Assembly (NCBI GenBank): GCA_964645985.1
Contig: CAZYCC010000017.1
Coordinates: 1-29,150, forward strand
Reading direction: 5' to 3'
DNA: 29,150 nt
DNA from: CAZYCC01 sp964645985
GTDB lineage: Bacteria; Bacillota; Clostridia; Oscillospirales; CAG-272
Both the position numbers and the translations under genes were made by a program. Shown here one piece after another: positions 1-8,087 of the stretch (position 1 is its first letter; every line of letters starts with the position of its first letter). A model generated the notes under the pieces. That model worked only from the letters and a program-made list of their open reading frames with translations, did not search any database and was not told the origin of the DNA.

Positions 1-11
1 GCCGGGGGAGG

Positions 12-61
12 GCTCTTTCGGGAAAGAGCACTCCTCCGGAGGAGCGAGGTGGCGGTCCGCC
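12..61. repeat. Cluster of short inverted repeats
   Basis: Three adjacent perfect inverted repeats are visible: GCTCTTT/AAAGAGC (12-18 with 23-29, loop CGGG), CTCCTCCGGAGGAG (31-44) and GGCGG/CCGCC (51-55 with 57-61). None is followed by a T run, so this does not look like a complete intrinsic terminator. The window starts here, so what lies upstream is unknown. It could be the 3' end of an upstream transcript or part of the repeat array that follows. Confidence 0.5.
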
Positions 62-88
62 ACACGAGAACAGTGGGTGCGGCTCGCG

Positions 89-420
89 GCAGTGGAAATG
101 ACCGCGCAGCAGTGGGGTTTCCACAAAAACTATATTTAGAAACGGCAGTTCGGATCACGATAGGGTCGCTCGGTTCCCCGATAACTAAATCTTAGAGGTA
201 GCAGTCGCAATTTCGACAAAGCGCGGGTTCCCTCACACCTTCCCCCGTGGCGGGGCAGTTTGCTTTACGACAGGGGCAGTCGGGTTTCCCGAAAACTAAA
301 CCGAGGAACGGCAGTGCAAATCCCGACAAGGGCACTTCGGTTCCCTGGAAACTAAATCTAAGAGGTAGCAGTGCAAAATTTCGACACAGCAGTCTCTCTC
401 ACCCCGCACAGATGGGGGCG
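89..420. repeat. Degenerate ~56-bp tandem array, six units, with a three-unit (~167 bp) superperiod
   Basis: Units each opening with GCAGT start at 89, 145, 201, 255, 311 and 368, so spacing is 54-57 bp. A rough consensus is GCAGT, a variable 4-8 nt, CGACA, about 10 nt, CGGTTTCCC, then AACTAAAT and AGAGGTA or GGAACG. Units 1 and 4, 2 and 5, and 3 and 6 resemble each other most, giving a higher-order period of 166-167 bp. Additional GCAGT words at 109, 276 and 389 keep the same 20-21 bp offset. Stop codons occur in the units, so they are probably not translated. This is not a CRISPR array, because the units are adjacent, imperfect and without spacers. The array ends just before the metK promoter. 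Confidence 0.7.
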
Positions 421-445
421 ACCCCCGAGAGAGGGGATAGCGGGG

Positions 446-474
446 TTGCATGAAGCGGAGAAATGTGGTAAAAT
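446..474 (+). promoter_or_regulatory. metK promoter (extended -10)
   Basis: -35 TTGCAT at 446-451, 17-bp spacer, -10 TAAAAT at 469-474 preceded by TGG (extended -10). It is the only good promoter between the repeat array and metK. It predicts a transcript start near 481 and a leader of about 190 nt. Confidence 0.75.
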
Positions 475-480
475 TACAAG

Positions 481-670
481 AAACGCTGGGATCTGCCCGA
501 CAAGCGGGCAGCGGGGCGGCGCCCAGTCTCGCGCGCGGATCTCGCACACCCCGGCGACAGCGCAGCGCGAGAGTACTCTTCCCGCTGCGCGGGTCATGCG
601 CGGCGAGGGGATCGAACTCACCCCGCGCGCAAATGGTTCGTATAAGTTTTCCTCAAATTTGGTTCATCTT
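481..670 (+). promoter_or_regulatory. Structured 5' leader of metK, possible riboswitch of unknown class
   Basis: The leader can form CTGGG/CCCAG (486-490 with 522-526) closing over a perfect hairpin CTGCCCG/CGGGCAG (493-499 with 505-511). Then come TCTCGCGC/GCGCGAGA (527-534 with 565-572) and a GGGG/CCCC helix with flanking GCGCG/CGCGC around 600-630. The last 30 nt before the start are AT-rich and unpaired-looking. metK is often controlled by SAM riboswitches, but I do not see the SAM-I (S-box) core or the SAM-III (SMK box) core. A regulatory role is inferred from length, structure and gene identity only. Confidence 0.35.
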
Positions 671-1867
671 ATGGCAACTTCTACCCGCAAGGGGACGATG
701 CTCTTCACCTCCGAATCGGTGACCGAGGGGCACCCCGACAAAATCTGCGACAAAATTTCCGACGCGCTGCTCGACGCGATGATCGCCCTCGACCCCGAAA
801 CGCGCGCCGCCATCGAGACCTTCGCGACGACCGGGCTTGTCACCGTGATGGGCGAGGTCACCACGCGCGCGCAGGTCGACATCCCCGGCATTGTGCGCGC
901 GACCGTTCGCGAAATAGGCTACGACCGCGCGAAATACGGCTTCGACGCCGACACCTGCGGCATTCTCACATCGCTGCACGAGCAGTCGCCGGACATCGCG
1001 CGCGGCGTGGACGAATCGCTCGAGGCGAAGAGCCGGGGAGGAGCCGCGGGGGCGCTCGCTACCGGCGCGGGCGACCAGGGGATGATGTTCGGCTTCGCCT
1101 GCGATGAAACGCCCGAGCTCATGCCTTTGCCGATCTGCCTCGCGCACAAGCTCGCGCGGCGCCTTGCCGAGGTGCGCCGATCGGGAGAGCTGCCCTATCT
1201 ACGGCCGGACGGCAAGACGCAGGTCACCGTGCGCTACGAGGACGGGCGGCCGGTCTGCATCGACACGGTCGTCGTTTCGGCGCAGCACGACCCGGAAAAG
1301 GCAAACCTCGCGCAAATCCGCGAGGACATCACCGCGCACGTTATTAGCGAGGTGATCCCCGAGGATCTGATCCCGCGAGATATGAAAATTTATGTCAACC
1401 CGACCGGGCGCTTCGTCGTCGGCGGGCCCGCCGGGGACACAGGTCTCACCGGGCGCAAAATCATCGTCGACACCTACGGAGGCTACGCGCGCCACGGCGG
1501 CGGGTCGTTCTCCGGCAAGGATCCGACGAAGGTCGACCGCTCAGGCGCCTACGCCGCGCGCTACATCGCGAAAAATGTCGTTGCGGCGGGGCTCGCCGCG
1601 CGATGCGAGGTACAGATCGCCTACGCCATCGGTGTCGCCAACCCCGTCTCGCTGATGGTAGACAGCTTCGGTACGGGAGCAGTCCCGGACGAGGAAATCG
1701 AGGCGCGTGTGCGGGACAATATCGACCTGCGCCCCGCCGCGATCATTGAGAAGTTTGACCTTCGCCGCCCGATCTACGCGAAACTCGCCGCCTACGGCCA
1801 CATGGGGCGGGAGGACCTCGATATGCCCTTCGAGCGCCGCGACCTCGCGCAGAAGCTGGTGGGATAA
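671..1867 (+). CDS. metK: S-adenosylmethionine synthetase
   Basis: Cytosolic methionine adenosyltransferase. It makes S-adenosylmethionine from methionine and ATP and releases phosphate and pyrophosphate. From this start it is 398 aa, the normal family length. Family signatures are all present: GHPDKI near the N-terminus, GAGDQGMMFGFA in the first third and GGGSFSGKDPTKVDRS in the centre, the ATP/phosphate loop. The open frame extends upstream to 371, but that part overlaps the promoter and leader and has no family similarity. ATG 671 has no clear Shine-Dalgarno. ATG 698 has AAGGGG only 3 nt before it and would give the compact MLFTSESV start, so the true start is 671 or 698. It is 113 bp upstream of recD2 with no T-run terminator between, so readthrough is possible. 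Confidence 0.95.
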   Translation: MATSTRKGTMLFTSESVTEGHPDKICDKISDALLDAMIALDPETRAAIETFATTGLVTVMGEVTTRAQVDIPGIVRATVREIGYDRAKYGFDADTCGILTSLHEQSPDIARGVDESLEAKSRGGAAGALATGAGDQGMMFGFACDETPELMPLPICLAHKLARRLAEVRRSGELPYLRPDGKTQVTVRYEDGRPVCIDTVVVSAQHDPEKANLAQIREDITAHVISEVIPEDLIPRDMKIYVNPTGRFVVGGPAGDTGLTGRKIIVDTYGGYARHGGGSFSGKDPTKVDRSGAYAARYIAKNVVAAGLAARCEVQIAYAIGVANPVSLMVDSFGTGAVPDEEIEARVRDNIDLRPAAIIEKFDLRRPIYAKLAAYGHMGREDLDMPFERRDLAQKLVG

Positions 1868-1980
1868 GGCGCTCGCGCGAGCGGCTCTTCCGCAGGGGAA
1901 ACGCGCGCAGGGAGCGTGCTCCCTCCCGCGCGGGAGGGGCGTGCGGCACGCTCACCCTCTGCGCGCGGGGCGATGGCGGG

Positions 1981-4704
1981 GTGAATTTTCGGAAAACTCG
2001 TTTGGGGATTTTGGCTTTGCACAAGGATGAGAGCGATCGCGCGCTCCCGGAGAGCGGCGGCGAGGAGATCACGCTCGAGGGGCGGGTTGAGCACATTGTC
2101 TACGCCAACCCTGGCAGCGGCTACACTGTCTTTACCCTCTCGGTTCCTGAGGAGCCGGGGGAGGAGGGCGCGCGCCCCGGCGAGGGGGAGGAGGGCGCGG
2201 GCGGGAGTGAAAGCCCCGGCGAGGGCGGGGAGGTTTCCCCGAGCGCAAACACAGCGGAAAATGACGGGGGCGATTCCCCAGCCGCGCCATCGGACGCAGG
2301 GGCGCACGGGTCACCTATTCCTGCGAACGCCGCGCGTGAGATTTCTTCCCCCTCTATGAGTCCTTCCGGCGAGGGGGAGGGAGTCTCCGCGCCCGGGAGA
2401 TCCCTTCCCGCAAAGAACGGAGCGAGCGGGAGCGCGGCGCGGGGCGCGGCGGCGCGGCGGCGCGGGGGGAGGCGGGAGGAGCGCTTCACGCTCTTATCTG
2501 TCGTCGGGGTGTTGCCGGGCGTGCGCGAGGGGGAGAGCGTGCGCGTTACCGGGGTGTATGAGCGCCACCCAACCTACGGGCGGCAGTTTCACGCGTCGAT
2601 TTGCGAGCCGGCTCTGCCCGAGGGAACGGCGGGGATGCTGCGGTATCTCTCCTCCGGGGTGCTGAAGGGGATAGGGCCGCGCACCGCGCGCAAAATCGTT
2701 GACACCTTCGGCGAGGATACCGCCGAGATTCTCGAGAAAAATCCCGAATACCTATCGAGCATTCCCGGCATCTCCGAGAAAAAAGCGCGCGCCATTGGCG
2801 AGGACTTTCGCGCGCAGCACGGCTTGCGCGACATCCTTGACCTCGCGGGGCCGATCTTCGGCAACCCGACGGCGCTGCGCATCTTCCGCAAATACGGCGC
2901 GGTCGGCACCGTCGTCCTCAAGAACAACCCCTATGCCCTCTGCGGGGAGGTGCGAGGGGTTACTTTTTTTCGCGCGGACGAGCTCGCCGCCTCCCTGCAC
3001 TTCGATGGGGACTCGCCCGAGCGGCGGCGGGCGGGTATCCTCGCCTTTCTGCGCGCCAACGCGAACGAAAACGGCCATACTTGCGTGCCGACGCGCCTTT
3101 TGCTGCCCGGCGCCGCCGACTTTATGCGGCGGGGGGTGCTCGGGCGGGGGCAATGGTCGGGAGAGGGGGACGCCTCGGCGGAGGACGCGCTCGCGGGGGA
3201 GCTGTCGGCGCTACTGCGCGAGGGAGTGCTGCGCGAGCGGCGCGCGCGGGGGGAGAGCGTCATCTTCCTTGAAAAATATGACGAGGCGGAGAGGGTGATC
3301 GCGCAGAAGCTGCTGCAGCTGCGCGACACGGTCATCCCCTACGCGCCGCAGGATATTGAAACGCTCATCGAAAGCGAGGAGGCGGAGAGCGGTATCCGCT
3401 ACGCGGAGGGGCAAAAGGACGCCATCCGAGGGACGCTGCGCGCCGGGGTCATGCTGCTCACCGGGGGGCCCGGCACCGGCAAGACCACCGTTATTCGCGC
3501 GATTCTTCACATCTTCGAGCAGATCGGCGACGAGGTCGCGCTCGCGGCGCCGACCGGACGCGCGGCGAAACGCCTCGCCGAGGCGACCGGGCGGGAGGCG
3601 CGCACCATTCACCGCCTGCTCGAGGTCGATACAGTTGAAACGCGCGATGAGGAGGAGCTGACCGTCTTTCACAAAGACGAGAAAAACCCGCTCGAGTGCG
3701 ATATGCTCATTGTCGATGAGTGTTCGATGATCGATGTCACGCTCTGCGCGGCGCTGCTGCGCGCGCTGCGCGCCGGGACGCGGCTGCTGCTCGTCGGCGA
3801 CCCCGACCAGCTGCCCTCGGTGGGGCCGGGCAATGTTCTCTTCGACATTCTACGCGCGAAGGTCTTCCCGACCGTGTCGCTCACCGAGATTTTCCGCACG
3901 GCGGCGAGCAGCAATATCGTGACGGCGGCGCACGCCGTGCGCGGCGGGACAATGCCTCCTATCGGAGAAAAAACGGGCGACTTCTTTTTCCTGCCCCGCG
4001 AGGGGGAGGAGGCGGTCGCGCGCACCATCGAGCAGCTCGTCGGCACGCGTCTGCCGCGCGCCTACGGCGAGGGGATACGCGAGGAGATACAGGTGATCTC
4101 CCCGACGAAAATCGGTCCCGCCGGCACGGTCGCGCTCAATGCGCGCTTGCAGGGGATCCTCAACCCAACTTCTCCCGACAAAACCGAGCGGCGGCAGGGC
4201 ACGCGCGTTTTTCGCGAGGGAGACAAGGTGATGCAGACGCGCAACGATTACGAGCTTCCGTGGAGTCTGCCGCGCGATCTGCCGCTGCGCCCCTCCTTCG
4301 ATGAGGACGAGGACGAGGAGAGCGAGGAGGGGCGGCGCGAGGGCAAGGGCGTTTTCAACGGCGACATCGGAACGATTCTTTCCATCTCCCCTCGCCGCGA
4401 GACGATGACCGTGCGCTTTGAGGAGCGCGTCGCCGAGATCCCCTTCGCGAAGATCGACGCCCTCGATCACGCGTTCGCCATCACGGTGCACAAGGCGCAG
4501 GGCAGCGAGTACCCGGTCGTCATTCTGCCGATCTGCCTCTTCCCCGTGGGGCTGCGCACGCGCGAGCTGCTCTACACCGCGCTCACGCGCGCGCGCAAGA
4601 TGGTCATCCTCGTGGGGGAGGAAAAGAGCCTCGCCGAGATGGTGCAAAACTCCCGCCCGGTGCGGCGGTACACCGCTCTGCGCGAGCGACTAACCGATAA
4701 GTAG
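1981..4704 (+). CDS. recD2: RecD2-type 5'-3' DNA helicase with two low-complexity insertions
   Basis: SF1B helicase of the RecD2/YrrC family, which works in DNA repair without RecBC. It has 907 aa against roughly 715-820 usually. In order: an N-terminal OB-like domain, tandem helix-hairpin-helix motifs (SGVLKGIGPRTARKIVD and the following SSIPGISEKKA region), Walker A GGPGTGKTT near residue 494, Walker B LIVDECSM near 575, and the C-terminal UvrD_C_2 motif TVHKAQGSEYPVVI near 835. The OB-like domain is split by a G/E/S/P/A-rich stretch (about residues 56-166). A second, acidic insert (about 760-790, DEDEDEESEEG) sits just before VFNGDIG. The start is GTG, with TTG codons at 2002, 2011 and 2017 as alternatives, and no strong ribosome binding site is visible. 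The stop codon lies inside the first TAGTGA repeat of the downstream spacer. Confidence 0.92.
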   Translation: MNFRKTRLGILALHKDESDRALPESGGEEITLEGRVEHIVYANPGSGYTVFTLSVPEEPGEEGARPGEGEEGAGGSESPGEGGEVSPSANTAENDGGDSPAAPSDAGAHGSPIPANAAREISSPSMSPSGEGEGVSAPGRSLPAKNGASGSAARGAAARRRGGRREERFTLLSVVGVLPGVREGESVRVTGVYERHPTYGRQFHASICEPALPEGTAGMLRYLSSGVLKGIGPRTARKIVDTFGEDTAEILEKNPEYLSSIPGISEKKARAIGEDFRAQHGLRDILDLAGPIFGNPTALRIFRKYGAVGTVVLKNNPYALCGEVRGVTFFRADELAASLHFDGDSPERRRAGILAFLRANANENGHTCVPTRLLLPGAADFMRRGVLGRGQWSGEGDASAEDALAGELSALLREGVLRERRARGESVIFLEKYDEAERVIAQKLLQLRDTVIPYAPQDIETLIESEEAESGIRYAEGQKDAIRGTLRAGVMLLTGGPGTGKTTVIRAILHIFEQIGDEVALAAPTGRAAKRLAEATGREARTIHRLLEVDTVETRDEEELTVFHKDEKNPLECDMLIVDECSMIDVTLCAALLRALRAGTRLLLVGDPDQLPSVGPGNVLFDILRAKVFPTVSLTEIFRTAASSNIVTAAHAVRGGTMPPIGEKTGDFFFLPREGEEAVARTIEQLVGTRLPRAYGEGIREEIQVISPTKIGPAGTVALNARLQGILNPTSPDKTERRQGTRVFREGDKVMQTRNDYELPWSLPRDLPLRPSFDEDEDEESEEGRREGKGVFNGDIGTILSISPRRETMTVRFEERVAEIPFAKIDALDHAFAITVHKAQGSEYPVVILPICLFPVGLRTRELLYTALTRARKMVILVGEEKSLAEMVQNSRPVRRYTALRERLTDK

Positions 4705-4870
4705 TGAGTAGAGAATAGTGAGTAGTGGATAGTAGTGAGTGGGTAGTCCTCGGCGCACGAGAGGGGGCAAGAGGCGCGCTCGGCAAAATTGAAAAAACGG
4801 CAAGAGCGCACGGAGAGGGAAAGCAAAGGGGCGCGGGGGATCCTTCTGCGAGGGTATCGGGTGCACGGCG
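4701..4870. repeat. Spacer repeat, copy 1 (TAGTGA head plus ~90-bp body)
   Basis: The head is an imperfect tandem run of TAGTGAG-type heptads (4701-4749) ending in GTCCTC. After a purine-rich stretch comes a body (4779-4867) that starts CTCGGCAAAATTG and contains GAAAAAACGGC, GGAAAGCAAA and TATCGGGTGC. The same head and body recur at 4964-5133. The recD2 stop codon TAG is part of the first heptad. Confidence 0.75.
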
Positions 4871-4963
4871 GCACGGGAACGGCGTTCACGAAAATTTTAC
4901 AAAATATGGTCAATTCCCCCATGTAAGAGTTTCACGCATTTCCGCGCGAGAGCACGCGGGGCT

Positions 4964-5133
4964 GGTGAGTAGTGGTTAGTGATTAGTGAGTAGTGGGCAG
5001 TCCTCATCGAGAGAGGCGGGGCGGGAGCGCGGGAGGATTTGCTCAGCAAAATTGAAAAAACGGCGAGAGCGCGCGGAGGGGGAAAGCAAAAGGGGGCACG
5101 GGGGAATTTTCTGCGAAGGCATCGGGCGCGCGG
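4964..5133. repeat. Spacer repeat, copy 2
   Basis: Second copy of the 4701-4870 element, offset by about 263 bp. The head at 4964-5005 is a run of TAGTG words ending in AGTCCTC. The body at 5042-5133 is nearly identical to copy 1 over CAGCAAAATTG, GAAAAAACGGC, GGAAAGCAAA and GGCATCGGGCGC. An AT-rich island (4889-4935) lies between the two copies, with no gene visible in it. Confidence 0.75.
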
Positions 5134-5152
5134 GGCGAGGGGCGAAGGCGCA

Positions 5153-5200
5153 GGGTTAGTGATTAGTGGTTTGTCCTGCGCGCGAGAGGAGGGGCGGGGA
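5153..5200. repeat. Spacer repeat, partial copy 3 (head only)
   Basis: GGTTAGTGATTAGTGG followed by TTTGTCCTGCG and CGAGAGGAGG repeats the head of the two copies upstream (heptads, then GTCCT, then CGAGAG). The body is missing. It is followed by the yifB promoter. Confidence 0.6.
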
Positions 5201-5236
5201 GCGAAATTTCGCGCTCGCGCGCCGCTCGCGTATCGC

Positions 5237-5265
5237 TTGCATTTTCGGGGGGCGGCGTGTATACT
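5237..5265 (+). promoter_or_regulatory. yifB promoter
   Basis: -35 TTGCAT at 5237-5242, 17-bp spacer, -10 TATACT at 5260-5265. Predicted start near 5272, giving a 60-nt leader to the ATG at 5333. Confidence 0.75.
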
Positions 5266-5332
5266 GTGATGGGATGAGAGCGCTTCGCGCCCTCGCGCTC
5301 TCGCGCCAAATCTTTTTCTTTTTGAGGTGGCT

Positions 5333-6868
5333 ATGCTTGCCGAGGTGTACACCGCCGCGCTGCTCGGGCTGGAGGGGTATGTCGTCACGGTCGAGTGCAA
5401 GGTAGCGAAGGGGCTGCCGGAGCTGTCGATCGTCGGGCTGCCCGACCACGCCGTCCTCGAGGCGGAGGAGCGCGTGCGCTCGGCGGCGGAAAGCGCGGGC
5501 ATTGCCTTCCCGAACCAGAAAGTCCTCATCAACCTCGCCCCCGCCGACAAGAAAAAGATCGGTTCCTCTTTTGATCTCGCGCTGCTGCTCTCGGTCCTTC
5601 AGGCGGCGGAGCTGACCTCGTTTGATCTCTCGGGCTGCTGCTTCCTCGGGGAGCTGTCGCTCGGCGGGGAGGTCAAGGGCGTGCGCGGCGCGCTGTGTAT
5701 GACGCTTGCCGCGGCGAGCGCCGGCTTTCACACCATTTTCGTCCCCGCCGACAACGCGAGCGAGTCGTCGATAGCGCGGGATATTCGCGTTATCGGCGTG
5801 CGCACGGTGCAGGAACTGATAGCGCACCTGAGCCGCCAAAAAATTCTTCCGGAAACGCGCTTTGACGAGGAGATTTTCCGGCGCGAGTCTCTCAAAACGC
5901 CGCTCGATTTTTCGGATATTCGCGGGCAGGAAAAGGCGAAGCGCGCCGCCGAGATCGCCGCCGCGGGAGGACTCAATCTCCTGATGATCGGGCCTCCCGG
6001 CACCGGCAAGAGTATGCTCGCCAAGCGCTTTCCCTCGATTCTCCCGCCGATGACCTACGAAGACGCGCTTGAATCGACCGCGATTTATTCGGGCGCGGGA
6101 TGCCTGCCGAAGGGCAGCCCCATTCTAACGCGCCGCCCCTTCCGCGCGCCGCACCACACGATGTCGGCAGCGGCGCTCGTCGGCGGCGGGACGGTGCCTG
6201 TTCCGGGGGAAATTTCTCTCGCGCACAACGGCGTGCTCTTCCTTGACGAGCTGCCAGAGTTTAACCGCCTCGCGATGGAGAGCCTGCGCCAGCCGCTCGA
6301 GGACGGCGAGGTCACCGTCATCCGCACGTCCGGGCGCTTCACCTTCCCCTCGCGCTTTATGCTCGTCTGCGCGATGAACCCTTGCCGCTGCGGGTATTAC
6401 GGGCATCCGACAAGACCCTGCACCTGCCGCCCGGAGGACCGCAAGAAATACCTTGAAAAAATCAGCGGGCCGCTGCTCGACCGCATGGATCTGCAAATCG
6501 AAATGCCGCCGGTCGCCTATGAGGAGATGGCGGGCGGGGAGGACGGAGAGCACTCGTCGGTTATCCGCGAGCGGGTTATGCGCGCGCGGGAGTTCTCATC
6601 CGCGCGCTTTGACGCGCAGGGCTACCCCGGTGTCACGCGCAACGCCGATATGACGCCCAAGATGATCCGCGACTGCTGCGGGGCGGAGGAGGACGCAAAC
6701 CTTCTGCTCAAAAACGCCTTCGAGCGCCTAGGGCTCTCGGCGCGCGGGCACGACCGCATTTTGCGCGTCGCGCGCACCATCGCGGATCTGGCCGGCAGCG
6801 AGGTCATCCGCAAGGGGCATATGGCGGAAGCGATTCAGTTCCGCTCTCTTGACCGGAAGTATTTTTGA
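5333..6868 (+). CDS. comM: YifB/ComM-family Mg-chelatase-like AAA+ ATPase
   Basis: AAA+ protein of the YifB/ComM family. Characterised ComM is a helicase that promotes branch migration during natural transformation. It has 511 aa, the usual length. An N-terminal ChlI-like domain (LEGYVVTVECKVAKGLPE, SIVGLPD) is followed by the ATPase core with Walker A GPPGTGKS near residue 220 and Walker B-like LFLDELPEF. The family's Cys cluster NPCRCGYYGHP-x5-CTC follows, then the C-terminal Mg_chelatase_C region. I chose ATG 5333 because GAGG at 5324-5327 sits 5 nt upstream and MLAEVYTAAL is the typical start. GTG 5327 overlaps that site. It has its own promoter. recD2 lies upstream, but 630 bp of repeats separate the two. 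Confidence 0.93.
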   Translation: MLAEVYTAALLGLEGYVVTVECKVAKGLPELSIVGLPDHAVLEAEERVRSAAESAGIAFPNQKVLINLAPADKKKIGSSFDLALLLSVLQAAELTSFDLSGCCFLGELSLGGEVKGVRGALCMTLAAASAGFHTIFVPADNASESSIARDIRVIGVRTVQELIAHLSRQKILPETRFDEEIFRRESLKTPLDFSDIRGQEKAKRAAEIAAAGGLNLLMIGPPGTGKSMLAKRFPSILPPMTYEDALESTAIYSGAGCLPKGSPILTRRPFRAPHHTMSAAALVGGGTVPVPGEISLAHNGVLFLDELPEFNRLAMESLRQPLEDGEVTVIRTSGRFTFPSRFMLVCAMNPCRCGYYGHPTRPCTCRPEDRKKYLEKISGPLLDRMDLQIEMPPVAYEEMAGGEDGEHSSVIRERVMRAREFSSARFDAQGYPGVTRNADMTPKMIRDCCGAEEDANLLLKNAFERLGLSARGHDRILRVARTIADLAGSEVIRKGHMAEAIQFRSLDRKYF

Positions 6869-6963
6869 GGGCACGCGGATCGCGCTGCGGGTGATCCCGC
6901 CCTCCCCGAATATCAAGTGCAAAGCACGCCGAGAGAGAGCACGAAGGGCGCGGGAGGCGCCGC

Positions 6964-7008
6964 AAACAAAAACCTCCCGCGAGGCGGGAGGACGCCTCGC
7001 GGGAGGTT
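6964..7008 (-). terminator. Intrinsic terminator of spoVG
   Basis: Perfect 16-bp stem (6971-6986 with 6993-7008, loop GGAGGA). On the minus strand it runs into TTTTTGTTTG, so it is a good terminator for spoVG. It lies between convergent yifB and spoVG and may also stop yifB transcription, although the plus side lacks a T run. Confidence 0.85.
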
Positions 7009-7142
7009 CGGGGTATACGGAAAAAGAGGAGCGCGGGAGAGGTTAGCGGCGCCTCGCCCGCCGCGCGCACAGGATAGATAGGCGCGACCCGCTCGCCCTC
7101 ACCCCCAATATAGGGCACCGGGGTTCGCGCAAAGCGAGAGCG

Positions 7143-7499
7143 TCATGCACCGGTATTTGCCGAGGGCGATTCGGCGGGGGATAGATCCTCATCGGGGCGC
7201 GCGGAATCCGCCGGGAAGGGGTCAATTTCGCCCGCCGGCGTCACCGGGGCGCGCTCCCACGCCTGTACAATCGCGTCTTGCAGCTGCTCGCGGAAGACGC
7301 GCGAGATGGGGTGCGCGACATCCCGGAAGCTGCCGTCGGGCAGCTTGCGCCCGGGCATCACAACGATGAAGCGCCCTCCCGCGAAAACTAACTTAACCTC
7401 GTGCAGCACGAAAACGTCGTCAAACGTGACCGACGCCACCGCCTTGAGGGGCTTCCCGTCGTCAAATTTTCTGCGGATTTTGACATCGGTAATCTGCAT
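7143..7499 (-). CDS. spoVG: SpoVG family RNA-binding regulator
   Basis: Small conserved Firmicutes regulator. In Bacillus it affects septation and sporulation, and in other species it binds RNA or DNA. It has 118 aa, of which the first ~85 are the classic domain (QITDVKIRRK, AVASVTFDDVFVLHEVK, FIVVMPGRKLPDGSFRDVAHPI). The last ~30 are an acidic, Pro/Ser-rich tail not usual in the family. The start is ATG 7499, because GGAGG lies 6 nt upstream and the sequence begins exactly like known SpoVG. The upstream extension of the frame is not conserved. murC lies divergently upstream. spoVG, purR and murC are neighbours in many Clostridia, so the context fits. Confidence 0.95.
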   Translation of the reverse strand: MQITDVKIRRKFDDGKPLKAVASVTFDDVFVLHEVKLVFAGGRFIVVMPGRKLPDGSFRDVAHPISRVFREQLQDAIVQAWERAPVTPAGEIDPFPADSARPDEDLSPAESPSANTGA

Positions 7500-7585
7500 A
7501 CTTTGCCTCCGCGCCGAAGCGCACGAAACAACCCCACGAAATTTGTCGCGGCGGGGTGGGGTCTCCCGCCGATAGCACTGTTGAA

Positions 7586-7617
7586 AGTATAGAACAAACA
7601 TATGAGCGTGATGTAAA
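7586..7617 (-). promoter_or_regulatory. Candidate spoVG promoter
   Basis: On the minus strand, TTTACA (7612-7617) is followed by TTCTATACT, which offers TTCTAT at 17-bp spacing or TATACT at 20-bp spacing. No SigH-type match was recognised. The -10 is good but the spacing is ambiguous. Confidence 0.35.
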
Positions 7618-8087
7618 TTCTTTTTGCGATTGTGTATGGTATGTTGTTGCGAGATTGTAAAATTTTGTCTATTTCGATGAATCCGTGAAACTTTTTTCGC
7701 GCGAGCGGGATAGACAAAAATGTTGCGGTTTTTAATAAATTAAAGTGACAATCATTATCCGGGGAAAAGAGGGGCCAAGGAGGATGCGGAACGCGTCGGA
7801 GACGCTGGGGCGCGCAGCGAGAGAGAAACGCGAAATCTCCTGCGCGGGGGGCGCAAGGAGCGCAGAGCGCGCGAGGGGGAAGCGCGCGAAATCCCGTGGC
7901 CGCGTGATGAGGCAAGGCGATCCCTTGCACAAATGCGCGAAAATATCCCCGGAACAAGAGGAAGAGAATCGGTAGCGCGAAGGGAACACTGGGGCAGGGG
8001 TTTTACATTTTTTCGCGATGGGCAAGGGGTTTTCGGCGGGGATCTCGCGGCGGGAGCTGTTCAGTTTAGATTTGTCGAGGTTTGATT
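7618..8087. other. Divergent spoVG-murC intergenic region
   Basis: This is the most AT-rich stretch of the left half (7600-7760) and then turns purine-rich. A possible plus-strand promoter for murC starts with TAGACA at 7711-7716 and has an AT-rich -10 zone around 7733-7740, but the -10 is poor. From 7770 to 8070 I see no gene, only G/A-rich filler. Confidence 0.4.

Noticed and set aside
89..420. CRISPR array
   Set aside because: Units are adjacent, imperfect and lack unique spacers; no cas genes in the window.
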